21,456 bases of DNA from an uncultured Lachnospiraceae bacterium (GTDB lineage Bacteria > Bacillota > Clostridia > Lachnospirales > Lachnospiraceae), in NCBI GenBank assembly GCA_910587085.1, contig CAJUMC010000057.1, positions 1 through 21,456 of the forward strand, written 5' to 3'. Both the position numbers and the translations under genes were made by a program. Of the stretch, positions 15,510 to 21,456 are shown in pieces (position 1 is the stretch's first letter; each line of letters opens with the position of its first letter). The notes beneath the pieces were generated by a model. It made no database searches. It was not told where the DNA came from and was given only the letters and a program-made list of their open reading frames with translations.

Positions 15510-15538
15510 CATGAGTTTCGGGAAATCTGCATCATGAG
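15493..15538. repeat. Two-copy 23-base tandem repeat, possible operator
   Basis: Copies at 15493-15515 and 15516-15538 share CGGG, GAAAT, T, then GCATCATGAG, with about three differences. They lie head to tail between the divergent MATE and spoVAF genes. Period 23 is about two helical turns, so the same protein could bind both copies on one DNA face. Confidence 0.7.
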
Positions 15539-15593
15539 TTTTAAAGAACAGCGGAAACCGGAATCAAATGCCAGGTTCCTGTGCATACTATCC

Positions 15594-15600
15594 GAAACAG
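15594..15600 (+). promoter_or_regulatory. SigG-like -10 element upstream of spoVAF
   Basis: CATACTA matches the forespore SigF/SigG -10 consensus at all seven bases, about 100 bases before the chosen start. The -35 position (near 15570-15576) shows no good match, so the call is tentative. Confidence 0.3.
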
Positions 15601-15698
15601 GGCTGCGGCACGCGGCGGCAGGGCGGAAAAGAACCGGCGGAAGCCGGCCTTCGCCCGGCAGAGAGCGGGCGGGCGGGGAATGGAGGACTGATCAGAAC

Positions 15699-17240
15699 AT
15701 GAGCGACGAAAGGAAACAGGAGGACGGGCAGGAGCAGCAGGCAGGATCTCCTCCGCCAGAGGGAAACGCGCAGAAGGGCGGGGAGCAGACCACGATCCGG
15801 CTGGACGATCTGAAGGGAAGATTTTTGTCAAACGACCTTGCGGACAATATGAGCAGCTTTGACCGTGTTCTGCAGGTGGAAAAGAATTTTGATATTCTGA
15901 AGAGAGTCTTTTTCATCGGGGAGAGACAGGCGTGCTTTTATTTTATCGACGGGTTCCACAAGGACGATACCCTGCAGAGGCTGCTGCAGTATTTTTACGG
16001 GCTGAAGGCGGAGGATACGCCGCAGAGCTTTGAAGAGCTGCTGCAGAAGTATCTGCCGTACGGCGAGCTGGAACTTGTGAGGGATATGGACAAGCTGCTC
16101 GGAGCAATTCTCTCTGGAAAGCCGGCGCTGATCGTGGACGGTTTCGGGGTTTCCGTAACGGTGGATTTCCGGGATTATCCGGCCAGGAGCGTGTCGGAGC
16201 CGGATAAGGACAAGGCGATGCGGGGCTCGAAGGACGGCTTTGTCGAAACGCTTGTTTTCAATACGGCGCTGATCCGCAGACGTATCCGGACGCCGCAGTT
16301 TACGATTGAGATGCTGTCGGTTGGAAAGAGCTCGCGGACGGATATCGCGATGTGCTATATGGAAGACCGGGTGGATAAAAAATTTCTTGATACGGTTACG
16401 AAGCGGATCAAAGGCATCAACATCGACGCTCTTACCATGAATCAACAGAGCCTGGCGGAGTGCATGTTCGGGACAAGGTGGCTGGACCCGTTTCCGAAAT
16501 TCAAGTATTCCGAGCGGCCGGATACGGCGGCGGCCTGTATTCTGGAGGGAAATATCGTCCTTCTGGTGGATAATTCGCCGTCTGCAATGATTCTGCCGGC
16601 CAGCATTTTTGATATTGTGGAGGAGGCGGACGATTATTATTTTCCGCCGGTTACGGGCACGTATCTCCGTCTGTCGCGCATTATCATCAACTTTCTGGCA
16701 ATTATCCTGACGCCGCTGTTCCTGCTGCTGACAGAATATCCGGAATATGTGCCGAAAGGCTTTGAGTTTATTGCTATCAAGGAAACAATGAATATTCCGC
16801 TGATCTGGCAGTTCCTGATTCTGGAGTTTACCATCGACGGACTGCGGCTCGCGTCCATCAATACGCCGAACATGCTGAGCACGCCGCTCAGTGTTGTGTC
16901 GGGTCTTGTCATCGGAGAGTTTACGGTCAGCTCGGGCTGGTTCAATGCCGAGGCGATGATGTATATGGCGTTTGTGGCGATCGCCAATTATACGCAGGTC
17001 AATTTTGAGCTTGGCTATGCCCTGAAGTTTATGCGGCTGATTACGCTGCTGCTGACGGCATGGTTCGGAATATGGGGCTTTGCGGGTGGACTGATCTTCT
17101 CTCTGGCCTGCTTGTGCTTCAACCGGACGATCGCGGGAAAAAGCTATATCTACCCGCTGATCCCGTTCCATTTCCGGGAGCTTGCCAGAAGACTGTTCCG
17201 CGTATCGCTGCCGGCGAGTGAAAAAAGAAGACGCTCCTGA
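15699..17240 (+). CDS. spoVAF: Stage V sporulation protein AF, GerA germinant-receptor family
   Basis: 513 residues from the ATG at 15699 (MSDERKQEDG), with GGAGG 12 bases upstream. An in-frame ATG at 15489 would add 70 low-complexity residues and run through the tandem repeat, so it is rejected. The first 30 residues are Glu/Gln/Gly-rich. A large soluble domain (about 60-310) has the SpoVAF/GerA pattern: FFIGERQACFYFIDGF, then GKPALIVDGF, then RTPQFTIEMLSVGKSSRTDI and RVDKKFLDTVTKRIKGI, and near its end LLVDNSPSAMILP. The membrane domain with about five segments spans 322-475, including IKETMNIPLIWQFLILEFTI. SpoVAF works with the SpoVA channel and germinant receptors in spore germination. 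It usually closes the spoVA operon, but here it stands alone. Confidence 0.93.
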   Translation: MSDERKQEDGQEQQAGSPPPEGNAQKGGEQTTIRLDDLKGRFLSNDLADNMSSFDRVLQVEKNFDILKRVFFIGERQACFYFIDGFHKDDTLQRLLQYFYGLKAEDTPQSFEELLQKYLPYGELELVRDMDKLLGAILSGKPALIVDGFGVSVTVDFRDYPARSVSEPDKDKAMRGSKDGFVETLVFNTALIRRRIRTPQFTIEMLSVGKSSRTDIAMCYMEDRVDKKFLDTVTKRIKGINIDALTMNQQSLAECMFGTRWLDPFPKFKYSERPDTAAACILEGNIVLLVDNSPSAMILPASIFDIVEEADDYYFPPVTGTYLRLSRIIINFLAIILTPLFLLLTEYPEYVPKGFEFIAIKETMNIPLIWQFLILEFTIDGLRLASINTPNMLSTPLSVVSGLVIGEFTVSSGWFNAEAMMYMAFVAIANYTQVNFELGYALKFMRLITLLLTAWFGIWGFAGGLIFSLACLCFNRTIAGKSYIYPLIPFHFRELARRLFRVSLPASEKRRRS

Positions 17241-17258
17241 GAAATCGGGGGTACGGCT

Positions 17259-17344
17259 GCCTGAGCGCGGTAGGAAGAAACATAAAACCCAACGAGAGGA
17301 AAGATGCCTTGACGGGAACGGCGCCTGAGTGCAGTAGGCAGAAA
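17259..17344 (+). repeat. Imperfect direct repeat downstream of spoVAF
   Basis: The motif GCCTGAGxGCxGTAGGxAGA occurs at 17259-17280 and 17323-17344, 64 bases apart, with purine-rich sequence after each. The conserved part extends a little upstream (GGxACGGC). No coding sense or known element was recognised. Confidence 0.55.
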
Positions 17345-17384
17345 AGAAGAAAGAATGGGACGCCTCCTGTGTCCCGGAAAACGA

Positions 17385-17423
17385 ATAACCCCCTGCAGAC
17401 GCTTTTGCGTGCGAGGGGGTTAT
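17385..17423 (-). terminator. Terminator of the XRE regulator gene
   Basis: ATAACCCCCT (17385-17394) and AGGGGGTTAT (17414-17423) form a perfect 10-bp stem with an inner ACGC/GCGT stem closing a TTTT loop. On the minus strand it is followed by TCGTTTTCC. It starts 40 bases after the regulator stop and may also end the spoVAF transcript from the other side. Confidence 0.7.
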
Positions 17424-17462
17424 CGTGCAGCGGTTCTGCCGGAGCAGTATGTTCGCTGCGGC

Positions 17463-17684
17463 TTAATTTCTTTTGTCCGTGAGAGCGAGGATAAAATCAG
17501 TCGTTACCTGATAGTACTTGCTCAGAGAGATAAGATGGCGGATCGGCATTTCGTTTGCCCCGCGCTCATATCTTGCGTACATGGTCTGGGAGATGCCAAG
17601 AACATTTCTTGCAACAAACTCCTGTGTCAGATCGTTTTCCTGCCTTAAGTCACGGATTCGTTTCTTGTAGTCCACGTTGATCAC
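17463..17684 (-). CDS. Small XRE-family helix-turn-helix regulator
   Basis: 73 residues from a GTG start at 17684, with AGGAAAAG just upstream; a second GTG lies three codons later. The whole protein is one HTH_3 DNA-binding domain: helix 1 DYKKRIRDLRQENDLT, the helix-turn-helix QEFVARNVLGISQTMYARYE, and the closing helices MPIRHLISLSKYYQVTTDFI followed by LALTDK. It has no dimerisation or sensor domain. Compared with common relatives, one or two residues seem to be inserted before the recognition helix (ARNVLGIS). Palindromic AACCA/TGGTT sites in its leader suggest that it controls its own gene. Other targets are unknown. Confidence 0.88.
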   Translation of the reverse strand: MINVDYKKRIRDLRQENDLTQEFVARNVLGISQTMYARYERGANEMPIRHLISLSKYYQVTTDFILALTDKRN

Positions 17685-17701
17685 CTTTTCCTAATAAAAT
17701 T

Positions 17702-17736
17702 TTGGTTGCGCCATGCAGCACTGTCAACCAATGGTT
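17702..17736. promoter_or_regulatory. Operator-like repeats before the XRE gene
   Basis: TTGGTTG (17702-17708) is inverted as CAACCAA (17725-17731), and AACCA-A-TGGTT (17726-17736) is a perfect palindrome sharing a half-site. Three TGGTT half-sites therefore lie between the promoter and the start codon. Binding here would block transcription of the regulator gene, the usual design for XRE autoregulation. Confidence 0.5.
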
Positions 17737-17748
17737 CGTTACAAAGGT

Positions 17749-17757
17749 ATTATAGCA
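17749..17757 (-). promoter_or_regulatory. Extended -10 promoter of the XRE gene
   Basis: On the minus strand, TGCTATAAT: a perfect -10 with the TG extension and a weak -35 (TTTTCT). A second candidate, TTGACA (17722-17727) with CAAAAT 17 bases on, would start transcription inside the ribosome binding site and is less likely. Confidence 0.5.
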
Positions 17758-17759
17758 CA

Positions 17760-18182
17760 TATTATGATAGAAGAAAAGAGAAAAAGTAAAAAAAATTGAG
17801 AAAATTTTATTTTTTTATCAAACGCCATGGTTGAACCGCAGAAACACAGGGTTTAAACCGCATTTTTTCGAGCTTTTCCGCGCCGGAGCATGGAAATAAA
17901 AGGGAAAAGAGGGCAAAAGAGGCTTATCGCTGTCTCGGAGGTGCCTTCTGACGGGTGCAGAATCTTCTCGCTTCCTCCGGATAACACAGCTGCTTTGTGT
18001 GAAATCTGTCTGAGGAAAAAAGGTATTTTCTGCCTGCAGAGATGGAAAAACTGCTTGCGCGGCGGGAAAGTATGGATTAAAATGTCGGGGAGGGCGAAAT
18101 TGCTTTACCCTCGGAGCCGTCCTGCATGCGCCGTGCGGGCAGCCGGCCGAATAAACGGACGGCGCGGAAACGGGGAGTAATT
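17760..18182. other. Intergenic stretch between the XRE and SGNH genes
   Basis: The divergent gap is about 500 bases. 17765-17820 is very AT-rich. Two further palindromes follow, TGGTTGAACC (17828-17837) and GGTTTAAACC (17850-17859), the first echoing the XRE half-site. An open frame of 96 codons (17890-18180) has no usable ribosome binding site and an unconvincing composition, so I do not call it a gene. I see no known riboswitch or RNA gene. Confidence 0.5.
18055..18083 (+). promoter_or_regulatory. Possible promoter of the SGNH lipoprotein gene
   Basis: TTGCGC (18055-18060), 17 bases and TAAAAT (18078-18083), 100 bases before the start codon. Both boxes are imperfect. Confidence 0.35.
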
Positions 18183-19640
18183 ATGATAAGAAAAAAGATG
18201 TTCGCAGGAATGCTTATGGGACTGGCAATACTGCTGTCTGCCGGCTGCGGCGGGAAGGAGGCGGAGAATGGTGCGGATATAACGCCGACCACGCAGGCGG
18301 AGCCTTCCGCGGATGCAGCGCCGTCAAATCCGGCGCCTTCGCAGGCAGGGGACCAGGAAGACGGGGATGCAAAGCCGACGCAGGAGGTCGGAATCCCGCC
18401 GGTTCCTACCCTGACGCAGGCTCCGGTTATGACGGAGGCGCCGACGGACGGGAAGGAAGCGGACGAGAGAACGCAGGAGGAGATCTATCAGGACATGATC
18501 GAGCGCTCCCTGCTTGCGGAAGGAAATAATTACCGGATTAAAAAGGTACTTGAGAAGGCCAGAAACGGCGAGGAGGTTATGCTTGCCTATATCGGGGGCT
18601 CCATTACAGAAGGCGCAAATGCATCGGATGCGACCTGCTATGTGACAAAATCCTACGACGGCTTTGTGGAGCTGACCGGGGCGAAGGAGGCAGGGAATGT
18701 GTCCTTTGTCAATGCGGGGCTCGGCGGAACGTCTTCGGCGCTCGGAATTATGCGCTATGACCGGGATATCGTGGAATACACCGGAAAACAGCCGGATATT
18801 GTTTTTATCGAATTCTCGGTGAACGACTGGCAGGAGCCGACGGACGGGGAGGCGTTTGAATCCCTGATCCGCAGAGTGTACGGGGCGGAAAACGAACCGG
18901 CGGTCGTACTGGTTTTTGCGGTATTCAAGTCACGCTGGAATATGCAGACAAACTATACCCCGCTCGGAAAGCTGTATCGTCTGCCGATGGTGAGTATTCT
19001 GGACGCAGTTGTCCCGGCGCTGGACGAGGAGCATACGCTGGATGAAGACATATTCTTTTCCGATATTTATCATCCGACGCAGTACGGGCACAAGATTATG
19101 GCAGATTGCCTGAACTATATGTTTGAAACGCTGGATGCCGCGGAGGCGGACGAGCCTTATGTCATGCCGGAAAAGAGCTGGTACGGCGATACATACGAGA
19201 ATACGGCGCTGATTGATTCTCAGAGGCAGGATGCCGTATCGGAGCTTTCGGCGGGCGGATTTACGGAGACGGACGGGGCGCTGGGAACCTACCGCTACGA
19301 CAGAACGCTGAAAACCTTCCCGGATAACTGGATGCACGCTGCCGGCAGCGGAGATGAACCGTTCCGGATGACGCTGACCTGCGACGGCCTGCTGATGGCA
19401 TACAAGCAGAGCAGCGATAAAAAGTTCGGAAGCGTGGATGTGTATGTGGACGGCGAATTTGTAATGAAGGTGGACGGCTATTCCGAGGGCGGCTGGAACA
19501 ATCCGGTTCCGGTGCAGATTATCAAGGGCCGCGGGCAGCAGGAGCATACGGTTGAGATCCGGATGTCGGAGGGCTCGGAGGATAAGGTATTTTCCATCCT
19601 TGCGTTTGCAGCCGGACTGGAGACGGATGCCGCAGAGTAA
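18183..19640 (+). CDS. SGNH/GDSL-type hydrolase lipoprotein
   Basis: 485 residues from the ATG at 18183, with GGGGAG five bases upstream; an in-frame ATG at 18126 would hide the signal peptide. The signal peptide ends in the lipobox LSAGC (Cys22), so it is a membrane-anchored lipoprotein. A Thr/Pro/Ala/Glu-rich linker follows to about residue 100. The hydrolase core carries the SGNH blocks: nucleophile Ser140 in IGGSITEG, the Gly in VNAGLGGTSS, Asn214 in FSVND, and Asp294/His297 in DIYHPTQYGH. After about 330 comes a beta-rich C-terminal domain (GSVDVYVDGEFVMKVDGYS), probably a binding module. Related enzymes remove acetyl or other acyl groups from polysaccharides. A surface polysaccharide esterase is likely, but the substrate is not known. 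Confidence 0.92.
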   Translation: MIRKKMFAGMLMGLAILLSAGCGGKEAENGADITPTTQAEPSADAAPSNPAPSQAGDQEDGDAKPTQEVGIPPVPTLTQAPVMTEAPTDGKEADERTQEEIYQDMIERSLLAEGNNYRIKKVLEKARNGEEVMLAYIGGSITEGANASDATCYVTKSYDGFVELTGAKEAGNVSFVNAGLGGTSSALGIMRYDRDIVEYTGKQPDIVFIEFSVNDWQEPTDGEAFESLIRRVYGAENEPAVVLVFAVFKSRWNMQTNYTPLGKLYRLPMVSILDAVVPALDEEHTLDEDIFFSDIYHPTQYGHKIMADCLNYMFETLDAAEADEPYVMPEKSWYGDTYENTALIDSQRQDAVSELSAGGFTETDGALGTYRYDRTLKTFPDNWMHAAGSGDEPFRMTLTCDGLLMAYKQSSDKKFGSVDVYVDGEFVMKVDGYSEGGWNNPVPVQIIKGRGQQEHTVEIRMSEGSEDKVFSILAFAAGLETDAAE

Positions 19641-19698
19641 GCGGAGCGCAGGCAGAGCGGCGGTGTGGAGCTGCTGAGGTATTTCCGGCCGGCAGAGC

Positions 19699-19726
19699 GC
19701 CCGGGCCTGGCGGGCAGCCATTTTTT
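19699..19726 (+). terminator. Terminator of the SGNH lipoprotein gene
   Basis: GCCCG (19699-19703) pairs with CGGGC (19711-19715) across a 7-base loop, then AGCCA and six T (19721-19726). It lies about 60 bases after the stop codon. Confidence 0.55.
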
Positions 19727-19827
19727 GGGAGTTTTGCCCGGAGCAGTTTCCGGCCGGCGGATATTGCATGCTGTGCGGCCGGCTGCGCCGCGCCAGGCGT
19801 GCAGAAGCTTTGAGCCGGGAAAGTACG

Positions 19828-19873
19828 GGGCCGGTTAAGCGCAGAACGTCAGTACTGTTCTGGCTGCCGGCCC
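19828..19873 (-). terminator. Hairpin after the putative anti-sigma gene
   Basis: GGGCCGG (19828-19834) pairs with CCGGCCC (19867-19873), and inside it CAGAAC (19842-19847) pairs with GTTCTG (19857-19862). On the minus strand only a weak T-rich stretch follows (ACTTTCC), so terminator function is probable but not clear. Confidence 0.5.
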
Positions 19874-19888
19874 GTCCGCTTTCCGGAT

Positions 19889-20719
19889 TCAGCGGATTGT
19901 TTTCAGCATTTCTTCAATATATGCCGCAACCTCCGCCATAGAGGAGGCTTCCCGGAGGCTTTCGTAGCTTGCGCGGTCGAAGACGGGGCCGTCTTTTGTT
20001 TCAAGAAAGGCATAGCGCTCGCCGTCCGGAAGTCCGTAAGGCGCAAGGTCGGAGAGCAGCAGGCGTGCGCCGTTCTGCTCCCTGATGCTCCCGGCATCGT
20101 ATACCTGCGGCATGAAAATGCCCCGCATGCCTGTGCGCAGCCGGGAAATCACGCCGGTATCCTCCACCCATACATCATGATCGCCGACCGGGCAGGGAAG
20201 CAGCACCTGCACGGTATCTCCCGGCGCACAGTCTCCGCGGAAAACCCGTTCGATCTCAATGGATGCAATGGCGCGGTATTCCGGCTCTCCGGAGAAGTCC
20301 ATTACAATATTCTGAATTCCGGCAACGGTACCTTCAAAAATGTGCGTTTCAATATTAGTAAACAGTTCTTCCTCCTCCAGCCAGGGAAGATCCGCGGTGG
20401 AAGCCGGAAGCGGACCGGGCAGATGGTCGATGCGGGAAACCGTTACGCCGCGGGAAGCCTCCGAGAGCGGAAAGTTCTCCTTCCCGGAGCCGCCGGGCAG
20501 AAGCCTGAACAGCAGGAGCGCAGCAGCCGTAAAAACAAGGCAGAGCGAGGCGCAGAGAATCAGCGCAGGCTTCGGCATCGGACGGATAGGGCTGCGGTGT
20601 TTTTTGGCGGCGGTTTTTTCGCAGGACAGCGGTTCAGCTTGATTTTCCGGAAGAGGACAGCGTGCAAGCAGTTCTTCATCAACATTTCCAATTGATCGGA
20701 ATAATATTTCTTTATTCAT
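19889..20719 (-). CDS. Putative membrane anti-sigma factor of the ECF sigma factor
   Basis: 276 residues from an ATG with AAGGAGG seven bases upstream. The N-terminal 50 residues are cytoplasmic and start MNKEILFRSIGNVDEELL, with a polar stretch typical of sigma-binding tails in clostridial anti-sigma proteins. One membrane segment follows at about 51-75 (PALILCASLCLVFTAAALLL). The outer 200 residues are acidic and mostly beta, with FEGTVAGIQNIVMDF, EYRAIASIEIERVFRG, GDTVQVLLP and GMRGIFMPQVYD, which reminds me of small OB- or SH3-like barrels; no named domain is recognised. No zinc-binding HxxxCxxC motif is visible. It follows the sigma gene by 104 bases on the same strand. The role is inferred from topology and neighbourhood. 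Confidence 0.75.
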   Translation of the reverse strand: MNKEILFRSIGNVDEELLARCPLPENQAEPLSCEKTAAKKHRSPIRPMPKPALILCASLCLVFTAAALLLFRLLPGGSGKENFPLSEASRGVTVSRIDHLPGPLPASTADLPWLEEEELFTNIETHIFEGTVAGIQNIVMDFSGEPEYRAIASIEIERVFRGDCAPGDTVQVLLPCPVGDHDVWVEDTGVISRLRTGMRGIFMPQVYDAGSIREQNGARLLLSDLAPYGLPDGERYAFLETKDGPVFDRASYESLREASSMAEVAAYIEEMLKTIR

Positions 20720-20823
20720 AAAAAAACCTCCTTTTTACAACAGATCAGGCGAGGATGAACAGATCTGGCCAAAGTTTCACTGTATAAGTTCGTCAAAGTG
20801 CAGATACTTTTGAACTGTTCGGA

Positions 20824-21396
20824 TTACGGTTCCCTGCGGTCCATGAATCCCTCGCGCCGCAGATGCCTTGCAAGTTTTCGGCGGACGCGTGAGAGTACAG
20901 CGCTTGTGTGCTTTTCCGAGAGGCCGTACCGGGCTGCGATCCTGTATACCGGCATCACGTAAAAATACCGCAGGAGAAAAATATTGCTGTCGCGTTCGGA
21001 CAGAGAGCAAAGAAAGCGGCTGATGCTGCGTTCCAGTTCCCGCAGCTGAAATTCCGTTTCCACCGTGCGTGTGTCCGCGACGCATTGGGAAAGTTCCTCC
21101 AGAACGAGCTCTGTCTCGCCGCCGCCCCGTTTTGCGGCTCGGAAGGATTCGAAGCGGTTGAGCGCAAGATTCCGGGTAATGCGCGCGAGAAACAGCCGGA
21201 GCCGGCCGGGTCTTGCCGGCGGTATGGCGTTCCAGGCGGAAAGCCAGGTGTCATTGACACATTCCTCCGAATCCTCGCGGTTTGCAAGGATATTGTTGGC
21301 AACGGCAAAGCAGTAGGCGCCGTATCTGGCAGCAGTCTGCGGTATGGCGTCCTCCTCCCGCTGAAAATACAGAGCAATAATATCCTGATCCTCCAT
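20824..21396 (-). CDS. ECF-type sigma-70 family RNA polymerase sigma factor
   Basis: 190 residues from the ATG at 21396 (MEDQDIIALYF), with AGGAGGTG six bases upstream; an in-frame ATG at 21435 lies before that site. The sigma-2 region (about 20-85) contains ANNILANREDSEECVNDTWL, then AWNAIPP and FLARITRNLALNRF, the usual -10 recognition and core-binding pattern. The sigma-4 region (about 125-175) reads LSERDSNIFLLRYFYVMPVY, RIAARYGLSEKHTSAVLSR and VRRKLARHLR, a helix-turn-helix for the -35 box. There is no region 1 or 3. It redirects RNA polymerase to a small regulon, probably when the membrane partner encoded downstream releases it. The regulon is unknown. Confidence 0.92.
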   Translation of the reverse strand: MEDQDIIALYFQREEDAIPQTAARYGAYCFAVANNILANREDSEECVNDTWLSAWNAIPPARPGRLRLFLARITRNLALNRFESFRAAKRGGGETELVLEELSQCVADTRTVETEFQLRELERSISRFLCSLSERDSNIFLLRYFYVMPVYRIAARYGLSEKHTSAVLSRVRRKLARHLRREGFMDRREP

Positions 21397-21423
21397 TTTT
21401 TCACCTCCTAGTATAATAATGGT

Positions 21424-21441
21424 GTAGTCAATCAAGACTAC
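21424..21441. promoter_or_regulatory. Inverted repeat upstream of the ECF sigma gene
   Basis: GTAGTC (21424-21429) and GACTAC (21436-21441) form a perfect inverted repeat with a 6-base centre, about 30 bases upstream of the start codon and close to the window edge. It could be an operator or part of the promoter, which I could not identify within the window. Confidence 0.4.
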
Positions 21442-21456
21442 TTGGTTAATAAATTT

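Noticed and set aside
15489..15698. Longer start for spoVAF
   Set aside because: It would add 70 low-complexity residues not seen in the family and read through the tandem repeat; GGAGG precedes the ATG at 15699.
15828..17171. Minus-strand frame of 447 codons opposite spoVAF
   Set aside because: Very rich in Arg, His and Gln as expected for an antisense shadow of a GC-rich gene; the plus-strand frame matches SpoVAF throughout.
17890..18180. Open frame of 96 codons before the SGNH gene
   Set aside because: The GGAG is only two bases from the ATG, the composition is Arg/Cys-rich with no fold pattern, and it runs to just before the ribosome binding site of the next gene. More likely non-coding leader.
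21410..21415. TATACT as the -10 box of the ECF sigma gene
   Set aside because: Transcription would start inside the ribosome binding site, and no -35 box lies at a suitable distance.

Overview
The window looks like chromosomal DNA of a spore-forming, motile member of the Bacillota, most likely a gut-type Lachnospiraceae. The reasons are strong AGGAGG ribosome binding sites, consensus sigma-A promoters, spoVA sporulation genes, three methyl-accepting chemotaxis receptors, Gram-positive lipoproteins and an ECF sigma/anti-sigma pair. The assignment rests on protein motifs only. No rRNA, tRNA, CRISPR array or insertion sequence was seen.

Layout. (1) 119-1741 (+) is an exported alanine/lysine/threonine-rich protein with no recognisable cell-wall anchor. 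(2) About 1910-2240 is a decayed fragment of carA (carbamoyl-phosphate synthase small subunit), carrying a frameshift and an internal deletion and followed by a strong hairpin terminator. (3) 2352-6184 (-) holds two chemoreceptors as separate transcription units, each with a recognisable sigma-A promoter and terminator. (4) 6438-7679 (-) encodes an unrecognised three-part protein behind a perfect consensus promoter. (5) 7980-9763 (+) is a compact operon: a small membrane protein, then spoVAA, spoVAB and spoVAC, with a SigF/SigG-like promoter upstream. (6) 9876-12750 (+) is a sugar-binding-type lipoprotein followed 49 bp later by a third chemoreceptor; no transporter permease is nearby. (7) 12833-15408 (-) holds an M42 aminopeptidase and a MATE efflux protein. 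(8) 15699-17240 (+) is spoVAF, separated from spoVAA-AB-AC; spoVAD and spoVAE are absent from the window. (9) 17463-17684 (-) is a small XRE regulator with operator-like repeats in front of it. (10) 18183-19640 (+) is an SGNH-hydrolase lipoprotein. (11) 19889-21396 (-) is an ECF sigma factor followed by a single-pass membrane protein that is probably its anti-sigma factor.

How the parts may work together. The SpoVA proteins form the inner-membrane channel complex that moves dipicolinic acid during sporulation and germination, and SpoVAF is the GerA-like partner; here the set is split by about 6 kb of unrelated genes. The binding lipoprotein and chemoreceptor pair suggests taste by a binding protein dedicated to chemotaxis rather than to uptake. 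The ECF pair points to an envelope-linked signal. The rest of the window is a mosaic of single-gene units with their own promoters and terminators.
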